From Burkholderiales bacterium (lineage in GTDB: Bacteria; Pseudomonadota; Gammaproteobacteria; Burkholderiales; WYBJ01), in the NCBI GenBank assembly GCA_020848435.1, contig JADLAC010000016.1, positions 146,690 through 210,689 of the forward strand: a stretch of 64,000 bases of DNA, read 5' to 3'. Below the pieces are notes generated by a model, which did no database searches, was not told the origin of the DNA, and saw only the letters and a program-made list of their open reading frames with translations. This document shows positions 35,422 to 44,217 of the stretch, one piece after another. Every line of letters begins with the position of its first letter. Positions within the stretch are counted from its first letter, which is position 1. The position numbers and the translations under genes were made by a program.

Positions 35422-36414
35422 CTACGGTTTCATGATGAGCTTGCCCATCACCTGGCCGGACTCGAACACACGATGCGCGCGCGGCGCTTCCGCCAGAGGA
35501 ATGCGATCGTGGATCGGCACCTCGATCGTGCCTGCCTGCAACATGGCGATCAACGCGTTGGTGGCGCGCGCGCGCAGCTCCGGCCAGTCGTCGAGCGTGT
35601 GAATGGAGAAATAGCGGAAGGCGAGACTGCGTACCGGCGCCTTCTCGCACGCGGCGGCAATGTCGCCCTGGGGCGGACCTTCGATGCGCCCGTACAACAT
35701 CAGCATGCCGAAGCGATCGAGACAATCGAACAGCGACACCATCGTGCTGCCGCCCGCGACCGTCACGACCAGATCGACGCCACGGCCGCGCGTCAAGCGC
35801 TTGACCTGCTCCACGACGTCGCCTTGCGTGCGGTCCACAATCTCGTCAGCACCCTGGCTGCGCGCGAAATCGCCGCGCGCCTGCGAGCTCACAACACCGA
35901 TGACGCGTTTGCCGGCGGCCTTCGCGAGCTGGACCAGCGCGGTGCCGACACCGCCCGCGGCTGCCACCACCAGCACCGAGTCGTACTGGAAGCCCTTCAG
36001 CGCGCTGTTCAGTAGATGCCACGCCACTTGATAATTCGCGAGCCCCGCCACCTGGTCGAGATCGACGCCTTCGGGCACCGGATAGACCTTGTGCTCCGGC
36101 GCCTTCACGTATTCGGCATAACAGCCGGCGCGCTCCTCGAATTCGCGCGCGGAGACGAACACCGGCTGGCCCACGCGGAGCCGTCGCACCCCGGGGCCGG
36201 TCTTCACGATGGTGCCGCTCATCTCGATGCCGGGGATCGCGGGCAGCTTCGGCATCCACTTGTAGGTGCCCCGGCGCACGTAGGTCTCCGGCATGCAGAC
36301 GCCGATCGCATGGGCCTTGACCAGCACCTCGTCGGCGACAGGCTCCGGGGTGGGCAGGTCGACATACTCCAGCACCTCCGGTCCCCCGGTGCGCGTGATC
36401 CGGATGGCTTTCAT
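35422..36414 (-). CDS. Zinc-independent quinone/alcohol dehydrogenase (MDR family)
   Basis: 330-aa medium-chain dehydrogenase/reductase of the quinone-oxidoreductase branch: MKAIRITRTGGPEVLEYVDL start, VKAHAIGVCMPETYVRRGTY, PGIEMSGTIVKTGPGV, and nucleotide loop VLVVAAAGGVGTALVQLAKAAG with RVIGVVSS. Catalytic zinc ligands are lacking. ATG 36414 is preceded by GAGGAGCT. The 3' end abuts the repeat array. Substrate not deducible. Confidence 0.88.
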   Translation of the reverse strand: MKAIRITRTGGPEVLEYVDLPTPEPVADEVLVKAHAIGVCMPETYVRRGTYKWMPKLPAIPGIEMSGTIVKTGPGVRRLRVGQPVFVSAREFEERAGCYAEYVKAPEHKVYPVPEGVDLDQVAGLANYQVAWHLLNSALKGFQYDSVLVVAAAGGVGTALVQLAKAAGKRVIGVVSSQARGDFARSQGADEIVDRTQGDVVEQVKRLTRGRGVDLVVTVAGGSTMVSLFDCLDRFGMLMLYGRIEGPPQGDIAAACEKAPVRSLAFRYFSIHTLDDWPELRARATNALIAMLQAGTIEVPIHDRIPLAEAPRAHRVFESGQVMGKLIMKP

Positions 36415-36490
36415 GGCAGCTCCTCCGTCGTGGCGATCCATTATAGGGTCGCCGCCGCGGCCGCGACGTTAGGTCACGGGACAGGCGAGC

Positions 36491-37468
36491 TCACTCCGCC
36501 CGGATGTTCATCTCCTTCAGCAGCCGGGTCCACTTCCCGAGCTCGCTCTTGATGTACGCGGCGAAAGCCTCCGGGGTCGAGCTGACGGGCTCTAGCCCCG
36601 CGCGCAGGACCCGCTCGTTGCTCGACAAGGCCTCGACGATCTTGATGAGATCGCCGCTCAGCCTCGCGACCAGGGGCTTGCGCAGGCCGGCAGGACCGCA
36701 GACGCCGAACCATTGCCTGACTTCGAATCCCGGCAGCGTCTCGGAGAAGGTCGGCACGTTGGGCAGCTCGCGCAGGCGCTTCGGGCTGGTCACGCCGATC
36801 GCGCGCAGCTTGCCGGACTTGATGTGCGGCAAGGGCGTGGACACCGCGCCGAGCAGCAGCGGTATCTGGCCGCCGATAGCGTGGGTGATGGCGGCCCCGC
36901 CGCCCTTGTAGGGCACATGGGTGATGTCGATGGCGGCCACGCGTTTCAGCAGCTCGCCCGCGACATGCGTCGTCGTGCCCGTGCCGTTCGACGCGTAGGC
37001 GTACTGCCCCGGCTTGGTCTTCGCGACCTTGATCAGCTCGGAGAGCGTCTGTGCGGGAAAGGACGGATGGACCACGAGCACCACCGGGATGTCGGCGGCC
37101 TCCGAGAGCGGCGTGAAGCTCTTCACCGGATCGTACGGGATTTCGGTGCCCAGCGCCGGGCCGAGGATCAAGGTGCTCGACGAGCACATGACCAGGGTGT
37201 GGCCGTCGGGTGTCGCGCGCGCGCCCGCGTCGAGCCCGATGATGCCGCCCGCACCGGGGCGGTTGTCGACCACCACCTGCTTGCCCCACTGCTCGGTGAG
37301 CCGCTGGGCGAGCTCGCGCGCGAGCAGATCGGTCGCACCGCCCGCCGAGAACGGCACGATCAGGCGCACCGGGCGCGCGGGAAAGTCATCGGCCGACGCC
37401 CATGTGAACGCCGACGCCGCGGCGCATGCGATTGCGAAACGGCCGGTAATGCGCTTGCTGCATCTCAT
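36491..37468 (-). CDS. Bug/TctC family substrate-binding protein (3' end of Mo-hydroxylase operon)
   Basis: 325 aa. The signal peptide MRCSKRITGRFAIACAAASAFTWASA precedes DDFPARPVRLIVPFSAGGATDLLAREL. Motifs: VVVDNRPGAGGIIG, PDGHTLVM, ITHVPYKGGGAAITHAIGG, LPHIKSGKLRAIGV. GGAGGAAG lies upstream of the ATG. It follows the small subunit of the molybdenum hydroxylase at 56 bp on the same strand and is probably the last gene of that operon, which suggests import or sensing of the hydroxylase substrate. Confidence 0.93.
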   Translation of the reverse strand: MRCSKRITGRFAIACAAASAFTWASADDFPARPVRLIVPFSAGGATDLLARELAQRLTEQWGKQVVVDNRPGAGGIIGLDAGARATPDGHTLVMCSSSTLILGPALGTEIPYDPVKSFTPLSEAADIPVVLVVHPSFPAQTLSELIKVAKTKPGQYAYASNGTGTTTHVAGELLKRVAAIDITHVPYKGGGAAITHAIGGQIPLLLGAVSTPLPHIKSGKLRAIGVTSPKRLRELPNVPTFSETLPGFEVRQWFGVCGPAGLRKPLVARLSGDLIKIVEALSSNERVLRAGLEPVSSTPEAFAAYIKSELGKWTRLLKEMNIRAE

Positions 37469-37524
37469 ATCGTCCTTCCTCCTCGGCGCCTGCCTCGTCG
37501 CCGCGCAACGACTTCGCGTGAGCC

Positions 37525-38013
37525 TCAAGCGGCGGCGCTCGCCTTGCGCTTTTCCGCGGCCCGCTGCACTGCTTGAATGATCTGCGGATAAGTCGCGCAG
37601 CGGCACAGGTTCCCGGAAAGATAATGCCTGATCTCGTCCTCGCTCGGCGCGGCGCAGCGGTCGAGTAACTGCTCCACCATCAGCACGAAGCCGGGCGTGC
37701 AGAAGCCGCACTGGAAAGCGCCCTCTTCGATGAAAGCCTCCTGCACCGGCGAGAGCGCGCCGTCGCGCTCCAGGTGCTCGACGCTCGTCACCACGGCGCC
37801 GTCGAGAAAGGCCGCGAGATAAAGACAGCCGGAGACGGCCTTGCCGTCGACGAGCAGCGTGCAGCAGCCGCACAAGCCCTGAGCGCAGCTCTCGCGCGCA
37901 CCGAACAGGCCGAAGGCTTCCAGCACCTCGACGGCGTTATGGTGGTTGGCGATCTCCGTCTCGACGGGCTTGCCGTTGAGGGTGAAGCGTATCGTCTTCC
38001 GGCCGGCAGCCAT
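37525..38013 (-). CDS. Molybdenum hydroxylase [2Fe-2S] subunit
   Basis: 162-aa small subunit of the xanthine dehydrogenase family carrying two [2Fe-2S] clusters. The plant-ferredoxin-type site is CAQGLCGCCTLLVDGKAVSGC, and the helical-domain site is GFCTPGFVLMV (C-x2-C) paired with GNLCRCATY. ATG 38013 with GAGGAG five bases upstream is preferred over the GTG at 38019, which overlaps the preceding stop. Electrons pass from the Mo site through these clusters to FAD. Confidence 0.93.
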   Translation of the reverse strand: MAAGRKTIRFTLNGKPVETEIANHHNAVEVLEAFGLFGARESCAQGLCGCCTLLVDGKAVSGCLYLAAFLDGAVVTSVEHLERDGALSPVQEAFIEEGAFQCGFCTPGFVLMVEQLLDRCAAPSEDEIRHYLSGNLCRCATYPQIIQAVQRAAEKRKASAAA

Positions 38014-38015
38014 GG

Positions 38016-40304
38016 TCACTCCTCGAGCGGGGTAGCGCTGTTCGCCCGCAGCGCCCGGTAGACGGCCTCCGGGGTCACCGGCAAGCGCGTGATGCGCACG
38101 CCGACGGCGTCATGGATGGCATTGGTGATGGCGGCGGACACCCCGAAGGTGCCGGTCTCGCCCACGCCCTTCGCACCGTAGGGGCCGCTCTCCTGGCGCG
38201 CGGCGACGATTTCGTTCACGAACACGGCGGGGATATCGCGTATGCCCGGGATCTTGTAATCGGCGAGCGATGCATTGGTCGCCTGACCGGCGTCGAACTC
38301 TATGCCTTCGGACATCGTGCAGCCGTATTGCATGATCGCCGCGCCCGAAAGCTGCGACTCAACGATCTGCGGATTGATCGCGGTGCCGCAGTCGGCGATG
38401 TTGACGAGGCGCGTCACGCGCACGTGGCCGGTTTCGGTGTCCACTTCGATCTCGGCGCCGGTGCCGCCGACCATCCAGTTGGGCGTGATGTTCTCGGCCA
38501 GCCCCGTGGCATGGTCCGGCTGGTTCGATTTCGGATTGAAGGTCGCCACGCCGACCACGTTGCCCGCCTGCATGCCGTAGCGCTTGCGGAACAGATCCGC
38601 TATCGGCGTCGTTTCCACCGGCACGCCGAGCGCGGTGGCGAGCGCGAGCAGCTTGTCGCGCGCGTCCTCGGCGGCGAGCTTCACCGCCTGCCCCATGTGA
38701 AAGGTGGAACGCGAGCCAAGCGTGCCCATGTCGTATGGCGTGAGATCGGTGTCGGGATGCGCGACCTTGACGCTCTCTACGGGAATGCCGAGCGCCTCGG
38801 CCGCGATCTGCGCCAGCGCGGTATCGGAGCCCTGCCCCATGTCGACGGTATTGCAATACACGGTGCAACTGCCGTCCGCGTAGACGTTGACGATGGCGAC
38901 CGAGGTCGTGTTCGAGATCGAGGCCTTGAAACCGATCGCGATGCCGCGCCCGCGGCGCACGCTGCCGCTGCCGCGATCGAACGGCGCGTTCCAGCTCATG
39001 CGTTGCGCGAGCCGCTCGAGCACCGCCTCGGTCGCCGCGTCGCGCATGACCGTGCCGGTTGCCTGCGCGCGGCCCTCGCGCAGCAGGTTCTTGCGCCGGA
39101 ACTCGAGCGGATCGATGCCCAGCTCGCGCGCGATCATGTCGGTGTGGCTTTCGTAGGCGAAGGTGAGCGTCGGGACGCCGAAGCCGCGCAAGCCCGCCGC
39201 CGGCGGCAGGTTGGTATAGACGGCGTAGGAGTCGATGTGCACGTTGTCGATGTCGTACGGCCCGGCCGCGGTGAAGCCCGTCTTTTGCGTCAGCCGCGGA
39301 CCGATGTCGGCGTACGCACCGCCGTTCCACCACACCTCGCACTCGCGCGCGCTGATGCGCCCGTCACGGCCGACCGCGCTCTTGAGCCGTAGCGTGTTGG
39401 CGTGCTTGTTGATGGTGTAGAACTGCTCCTCCATCGTGAGCGCGATCTTCACCGGCCGGCGCGCGATGAGCGCGCACGCCACCGCGATCGCTTCGACCTT
39501 GATGTAGGTCTTCGCGCCGAAGCCCCCGCCCAGGAACGCCGTCTTCACGCGCACGCGATTCTCCGGCCAGCCGAGCAGCCGCGCGATTTCGGTGCGCACC
39601 ACCGAGACCATCTGCGAAGCGGTATGGAGCGTGACCGAGCTGCCGTTGGATTCGGCCAGCGTGACGATCGGCTCGAGCGGCGTATGCATGATCTGGCGGG
39701 TGTGGAACGTGTGCTCGAACACATGCTCCGCGTTGGCGAACGCGCGCGCGACGTCGCCGCGGCGCAGCTTGAAATCGAGGTGCAGGTTGGTATTCCTGCG
39801 GCCCGCGAGATCCTTGAAATCGGGGAACATGCCCGCCGGTCGCAGGACCTCGTGCACGATCGCCGAGCCGGCTTTCATCGCTTCGACTTCGTCGTACACG
39901 GCAGGCAGCTCTTGGTACTCGACTTCGACCAACTGTGCCGCCTGCTCGGCGAGATGCGGATCGGCGGCGAGCACCACCGCGACCGATTCGCCGACGTGGC
40001 GCACCTTGTCGAGCGCGAGGATCGGTTGGTCGTGGAATATCGGTCCGTAGTACGGGTCGGGAATGATCTTCCGCACGTCGGCCGCAGTGATGACGCCGGC
40101 GACGCCGGGAGCCGCGGCCGCCGCGCTCACGTCGATCGACTTCAGCCGCGCATGCGCAAGCGTGCTGCGTACTATCTTGCCGTAGAGCATGCCCGGCAGG
40201 CGCAGGTGATGGATGTATTCCGCGCGTCCGCTCACTTTCTCGCGCGCCTCGCGGCGCGGAATCGAGCGGCCGATCTGTCGCGTTGCCTGGTCTTTCGTCT
40301 TCAT
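38016..40304 (-). CDS. Molybdenum hydroxylase large (molybdopterin-binding) subunit
   Basis: 762-aa catalytic subunit. N-terminal aldehyde oxidase/xanthine dehydrogenase a/b hammerhead domain (GRAEYIHHLRLPGMLYGKIV), Mo-cofactor contacts GGGFGAKTYIKVEA, GLRGFGVPTLTFAYE, NTVDMGQGSDTALAQIAAE, and catalytic glutamate in AKGVGETGTFGVSAAI. The AYRCSFR loop of aerobic CO dehydrogenase is absent, so this is a xanthine/aldehyde/heterocycle-type hydroxylase of unknown substrate. The start overlaps the FAD-subunit stop (ATGA); the end nearly touches the small-subunit start. Confidence 0.94.
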   Translation of the reverse strand: MKTKDQATRQIGRSIPRREAREKVSGRAEYIHHLRLPGMLYGKIVRSTLAHARLKSIDVSAAAAAPGVAGVITAADVRKIIPDPYYGPIFHDQPILALDKVRHVGESVAVVLAADPHLAEQAAQLVEVEYQELPAVYDEVEAMKAGSAIVHEVLRPAGMFPDFKDLAGRRNTNLHLDFKLRRGDVARAFANAEHVFEHTFHTRQIMHTPLEPIVTLAESNGSSVTLHTASQMVSVVRTEIARLLGWPENRVRVKTAFLGGGFGAKTYIKVEAIAVACALIARRPVKIALTMEEQFYTINKHANTLRLKSAVGRDGRISARECEVWWNGGAYADIGPRLTQKTGFTAAGPYDIDNVHIDSYAVYTNLPPAAGLRGFGVPTLTFAYESHTDMIARELGIDPLEFRRKNLLREGRAQATGTVMRDAATEAVLERLAQRMSWNAPFDRGSGSVRRGRGIAIGFKASISNTTSVAIVNVYADGSCTVYCNTVDMGQGSDTALAQIAAEALGIPVESVKVAHPDTDLTPYDMGTLGSRSTFHMGQAVKLAAEDARDKLLALATALGVPVETTPIADLFRKRYGMQAGNVVGVATFNPKSNQPDHATGLAENITPNWMVGGTGAEIEVDTETGHVRVTRLVNIADCGTAINPQIVESQLSGAAIMQYGCTMSEGIEFDAGQATNASLADYKIPGIRDIPAVFVNEIVAARQESGPYGAKGVGETGTFGVSAAITNAIHDAVGVRITRLPVTPEAVYRALRANSATPLEE

Positions 40305-41182
40305 CGCTGGGCTCGCTCGTTCACGCCGGGGGCACCGAGGGCGCGGCGCAACGCGCGTTGCACGTACACGCGCACGAGCTGGCGCTTGTAGGCGGCGCTG
40401 CCGTGGCCGTCGGCCATCACGTCAGCCTCTTCCGCCGCCGCTTCGGCGGCGCGCGCGAGCACGGCATCCGCCGTGCCTTCCCCCAGGATCGCCTCGGCGG
40501 CGCGAAGCCGCGCCGGCTTCGAGGTCGCCGCGCTCAGCACGATCCTGGCCTCGCGGATCGCGCTCCCCGCGCCGTCCACGGCGACCGCAACACCGAGCGC
40601 GGGCCAATCGTCGGCGGCGCGCGTGGTGCACTTGAAGTACGCGGCGCGCCGCTCGCCCTGCGCCGGCACGATCAACGCGCTGATCAGCTCATCGCGCGCG
40701 AGCACCGTTTCGTAATAGCCGGCGAAGAGGTCTTCGACCGCGACCTCGCGCGTACCGCGGCGACTCGCGACCGCGACACGCGCGCGAAGCGCGATCAGCA
40801 CCGGCGGAAGGTCCATGTGCGGATCGGCATGCGCGAGATGCCCGCCGACGGTCGCGACGTTGCGCACGCGCACGTTCGAAAGCGTGCGCAAGGTCTCGGC
40901 GATCACCGGCGCGCGCGAGCGCACCATGGGCGCGTCCTCGAGCGCGGCGAGCGGCGTGAGCGCGCCGATGGCAAGCTCGCCGTTTGCACGCGCATCGATG
41001 CGCGTGTGCGCATCCGCGAGCTTGCGCAGGCTGACCAGCCGCGTGGGCCGGAACACGCCGGACTTCATCATCAGCATGAGCGCGGTGCCGCCGGCGATCG
41101 CACGCACCGACGGATCCTCCGGGTCGAGCAGCGCGAGCGCTTCGGAGAGCGTTTGCGGCTCGGCGATCTCGAAGCTCATCAT
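40301..41182 (-). CDS. Molybdenum hydroxylase FAD-binding subunit
   Basis: 293-aa medium subunit. It has the FAD-binding AIAGGTALMLMMK loop and the TLSNVRVRNVATVGGHLAHADP motif, followed by a CO-dehydrogenase-flavoprotein-like C-terminal domain (RLRAAEAILGEG). The ATG at 41182 overlaps the stop of the upstream CoxG gene. Together with the large and small subunits it forms a complete alpha-beta-gamma enzyme. Confidence 0.93.
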   Translation of the reverse strand: MMSFEIAEPQTLSEALALLDPEDPSVRAIAGGTALMLMMKSGVFRPTRLVSLRKLADAHTRIDARANGELAIGALTPLAALEDAPMVRSRAPVIAETLRTLSNVRVRNVATVGGHLAHADPHMDLPPVLIALRARVAVASRRGTREVAVEDLFAGYYETVLARDELISALIVPAQGERRAAYFKCTTRAADDWPALGVAVAVDGAGSAIREARIVLSAATSKPARLRAAEAILGEGTADAVLARAAEAAAEEADVMADGHGSAAYKRQLVRVYVQRALRRALGAPGVNERAQR

Positions 41183-41643
41183 GGCGCGACCCCGCATGGG
41201 CAGGCGGCGAATGCCGCGCGCAAGTTCTCACCGAAGCGCTGCGACATCTCGCGCGCTTTCGCGGTGAACGCGGACTGGCCGAGGCTGCCGAGCTTGCCCG
41301 TCAAGGCGAGGTCGATCGCATACTTGAGCTGCGTTTCGCGATCGCGCTCGGCCAGCGTTGTCACTGACACCGCCGTCAAGCGGCCGAGAAAGCCGAGCGG
41401 TTTGCCTTCGATGCGGGCCTCGATTTCGCACGGCGCGTCCACGCGCGTCACCTCTACGCTCACTCTGAACTTGAATTGCATGAATGAGAGCTTCGTCTGC
41501 ATGAGCGCCGTGTAGTGGGTCGCGTCGACTTCGACCAGCTCGCTCAGTCCCTCGACACAGGACGCGAAGAAGCGCGCATCGCGCAAGGCCGCGAACACGG
41601 CGTCCCGGCCGGCAGTGACGCTCACTTCACCCTCTAGACGCAT
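41179..41643 (-). CDS. CoxG-like SRPBCC protein
   Basis: 154-aa START/SRPBCC-fold protein of the CoxG family: MRLEGEVSVTAGRDAVFAAL, LSELVEVDATHYTALMQTK, and GKLGSLGQSAFTAKAREMSQ, ending in FGENLRAAF. CoxG proteins recruit or assemble molybdenum hydroxylases at the membrane or handle quinones. It is the first gene of the operon; its stop overlaps the FAD-subunit start. Confidence 0.9.
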   Translation of the reverse strand: MRLEGEVSVTAGRDAVFAALRDARFFASCVEGLSELVEVDATHYTALMQTKLSFMQFKFRVSVEVTRVDAPCEIEARIEGKPLGFLGRLTAVSVTTLAERDRETQLKYAIDLALTGKLGSLGQSAFTAKAREMSQRFGENLRAAFAACPCGVAP

Positions 41644-41978
41644 GGATTCCTCCCCGCCATCGCAACGCGGCTTGGCGCCTACCGCCAGCGCGAAGCCCTC
41701 GCTGTGCCGCGCCCGGATCCAGCGAGCCGACCTCGGAGTCTGGGAGGCCGAGCATCAAGCTGCGCTGCCTCGCCCGCTCGCTCTGCGCACCTCGCAGCGC
41801 GCGCAGACGGCTCCCGCCCCTTACCCGCAGGACGTTTTGCGGACCGGCCCATGCGCTGCCGCGTTGAAACGCACGCCGTGGCCCCCGGCGGGCGACCTTA
41901 GGCTGAATGCTATTATGGCCATTCCAGGCGATAAACCCCTCCTTCTTCACAACATTCGTGACTGTTCGTCACCAATCG
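41644..41978. promoter_or_regulatory. Divergent promoter region, Mo-hydroxylase operon / LysR
   Basis: 335 bp without a credible gene between two divergent start codons. It must hold promoters for the coxG-led operon and for the LysR gene. The only AT-rich patch is near 41905-41960 (GCTATTATGG; ATAAACCCCTCC). I could not define a convincing LysR box. Confidence 0.45.
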
Positions 41979-42902
41979 ATGGCGGCCGAGTCCCTTCAAG
42001 GCATCACGGTCTTCGTGCACGTGGCCGAGGCGCGGAGCTTCACCAAGGCCGCCGGCAAGCTGGGGATCTCCCCGTCCGGCACGAGCAAGGCCGTCACTCG
42101 GCTCGAAGACAAGCTCGGTGTGCGCCTGGTGCAGCGCACCACCCGCAGCGTCGGCCTCACGCAGGACGGCGCCGCGTTCTACGAGCGCTGCAAGCAGATT
42201 CTCGGCGAGCTCGAAGAGGCGGAGGCGGTGTTGACGCGCTCGCGCGCGCGCTCGCGCGGGCGCTTGCGGCTGCAAATGCCGGTCGCCTTCGGCCAGCGCA
42301 TCCTTGCGCCGTTGATGGCGCAGTTCGCGGAGCAGAACCCCGAGCTCGTGATCGACATGGAGCTGAGCGATCGCGTGCCCGACCTGGCGGATGAAGGGCT
42401 CGATGCCGCCGTGCGCATCGGCGATCTCGCCGACAGCCGTCTCATCGCGCGCCACTTGTGCGATCTGCGCTTCGTCACCGTCGCATCGCCGCAATACCTC
42501 CAGCGCCATGGCGAGCCGCGCACACCGGATGATCTCGACCGCCATCGCTGCCTCATGATCTATGTCCCGCACACCCACCGCTATCTCGGCTGGCACTTCA
42601 ACTGCGACGGCGTCCAGCAGACTCGCGTGCCTGCCGGGACCCTCAACTTCAACAACGCCCATGCGTTGTTGCAGGCCGCCATCGCGGGGGCGGGCATCGC
42701 CAACATCCCGAGCTTCACCGCCTTCGACGCCATCGGCTCGGGCTTGCTCAGGCCCGTGCTGCGCGAATACGCGGCGCTCGGGCCGAGCGTTTGGCTTTTG
42801 TACCTGGAACGGCGTCATCTCTCGCCGCGGGTGCAGGCGCTGGTGCATTTCCTCACGACCCACATCCCACAGCTACCGGCGTGGGATGCGCTGGCGCAAT
42901 GA
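41979..42902 (+). CDS. LysR family transcriptional regulator
   Basis: 307-aa regulator: winged HTH at residues about 5-60 (FVHVAEARSFTKAAGKLGIS then SGTSKAVTRLEDKLGVRLVQ and RTTRSVGLTQDG), followed by the periplasmic-binding-like effector domain (AVRIGDLADSRLIARHL; NNAHALLQAAIAGAGIANIP). The ATG at 41979 starts just before the HTH; the longer frame upstream is non-coding. It is divergent from the molybdenum hydroxylase operon and is therefore the probable regulator of that operon, responding to its substrate. Confidence 0.93.
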   Translation: MAAESLQGITVFVHVAEARSFTKAAGKLGISPSGTSKAVTRLEDKLGVRLVQRTTRSVGLTQDGAAFYERCKQILGELEEAEAVLTRSRARSRGRLRLQMPVAFGQRILAPLMAQFAEQNPELVIDMELSDRVPDLADEGLDAAVRIGDLADSRLIARHLCDLRFVTVASPQYLQRHGEPRTPDDLDRHRCLMIYVPHTHRYLGWHFNCDGVQQTRVPAGTLNFNNAHALLQAAIAGAGIANIPSFTAFDAIGSGLLRPVLREYAALGPSVWLLYLERRHLSPRVQALVHFLTTHIPQLPAWDALAQ

Positions 42903-43226
42903 GCGGCGGTAGTCCCTGAGCAAGAGGCGTGGACCGGGGTCCTGGTCCGACCCGGCAGAGCGGACCGACGCGGCAGAGCCTGGCAGAGCGCGGCTCGGCG
43001 TGACCGACGACGCAAGCGGCGCTCCAGCCTGCACGATCCAGCCGGATGAGCGCGAAGCGCGCCAGCGCAGCGTCCCACAAGCGCTTGCGCTCGATGCTAT
43101 GCTCCGATCGGCGCCGCAGCGGGAGAGAACGATGACGGGTCACAAGCAGCGCGCCTGTGCGCAGGCGCAGCCGGGACGATCGGCCGGCGTTCGTTATGAC
43201 ATTTCACGGCCGGGGAGCGCGGGCAA
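42903..43226. other. Gene-free segment with short direct repeats
   Basis: 324 bp after the LysR gene with no convincing reading frame. Near 42931-42995 it contains GACCGGGGTCCTGGTCCGAC and three copies of CGGCAGAGC-like words. These resemble the 63797-63852 low-complexity tract and may be decayed repeat elements. The last about 120 bp must contain the promoter of the following Bug gene, but no clear -35/-10 was found. Confidence 0.35.
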
Positions 43227-44192
43227 GTGAGCGCGGCGAGACCAGGCGCATTCGTCGCGGCGGCGCTCGTAGCGTTCTCGGCGGCACACGCCGCGCAGGA
43301 CCTGCAAAACCGTCCGATCCGCATGATCGTCGCCGTTGCCGCCGGCGGCAGCACCGACATCGTCGCGCGTGCCGTCGCGCTGCCCTTGAGCGAGCGCGTC
43401 GGCCAGCAAGTGGTGGTCGATAACCGGCCCGGCGCCGGCGGCGTGATCGGCCTCGAGCTGGTCGCCGGCGCGCCGCCCGACGGCCACACGTTGATCATGG
43501 GCCCGGGATCGTTCGGCACCATCAATAGCTTCTTCCCGAAGGCGCCGGATGTCCAGAAGGACCTCGCGCCGATCGCGTTGCTCGCGACTTCGCCTTACCT
43601 TTTGGTGGTGCAGTCCAAGCTGCCGGTGACGAGCGTGAAGGAGCTGATCGCCTACGCCAAGGAGCGGCCCGGCAAGCTCACCTATTCGGGCTCCACCGTG
43701 ACCTCGTTGCAGCGCCTCTCCGGCGAGCACCTGAAGCGCATGGCGGGCATCGATCTGCTGTTCGTGCCGTACAAGGGCACCGGCGCGCTGATGCCGGATC
43801 TGCTCGGCGGGCGCCTCGATGTCGCGTTCGACAACGTGCTGGTGCTTACGACCTACGTGAAAAGCGGGCAGCTTCGCGCGCTCGCCGTGACGGGCGCCAA
43901 GCGCTCCGTGGTCATGCCCGATGTGCCCACCATTTCGGAAGCAGGCGTGCCGGGCTTTCAGTCGGCCGGCTGGTTCGGGATCTTCGGCCCGGCGAAAACG
44001 CCGCATGCCATCGTGGCGAGGCTCAACACGGAGTTCAGCGCGTTGATGGATGCGCCGGGCTTGCGCGATCGTCTCATCGCCCAAGGCGCCGAGCCGCTCT
44101 CGGGCCCGCCGGAGGCGCTGCGCAAGCATCTCGCCCGCGAGGTCGAGACCTGGAGCAAGCTCATTCGTGAGGCCGCGCTGAAGGTCAACTGA
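43227..44192 (+). CDS. Bug/TctC family substrate-binding protein
   Basis: 321 aa from GTG 43227 (preceded by GGGGAGCG). The signal peptide SAARPGAFVAAALVAFSAAHA precedes AQDLQNRPIRMIVAVAAGGSTDIVARA. Motifs: VVVDNRPGAGGVIG, PPDGHTLIM, LFVPYKGTGALMPDLLGG, GFQSAGWFGIFGPAKTP. It converges on the next Bug gene (25 bp between stops), so two unrelated Bug transcription units meet here. Confidence 0.93.
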   Translation: MSAARPGAFVAAALVAFSAAHAAQDLQNRPIRMIVAVAAGGSTDIVARAVALPLSERVGQQVVVDNRPGAGGVIGLELVAGAPPDGHTLIMGPGSFGTINSFFPKAPDVQKDLAPIALLATSPYLLVVQSKLPVTSVKELIAYAKERPGKLTYSGSTVTSLQRLSGEHLKRMAGIDLLFVPYKGTGALMPDLLGGRLDVAFDNVLVLTTYVKSGQLRALAVTGAKRSVVMPDVPTISEAGVPGFQSAGWFGIFGPAKTPHAIVARLNTEFSALMDAPGLRDRLIAQGAEPLSGPPEALRKHLAREVETWSKLIREAALKVN

Positions 44193-44217
44193 GCGCGCAA
44201 AGCATGGGGTACGAACT

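Noticed and set aside
38016..40304. Aerobic carbon monoxide dehydrogenase (coxL)
   Set aside because: The CoxL active-site AYRCSFR loop is absent; the segment reads GLRGFG as in other xanthine-dehydrogenase-family enzymes.
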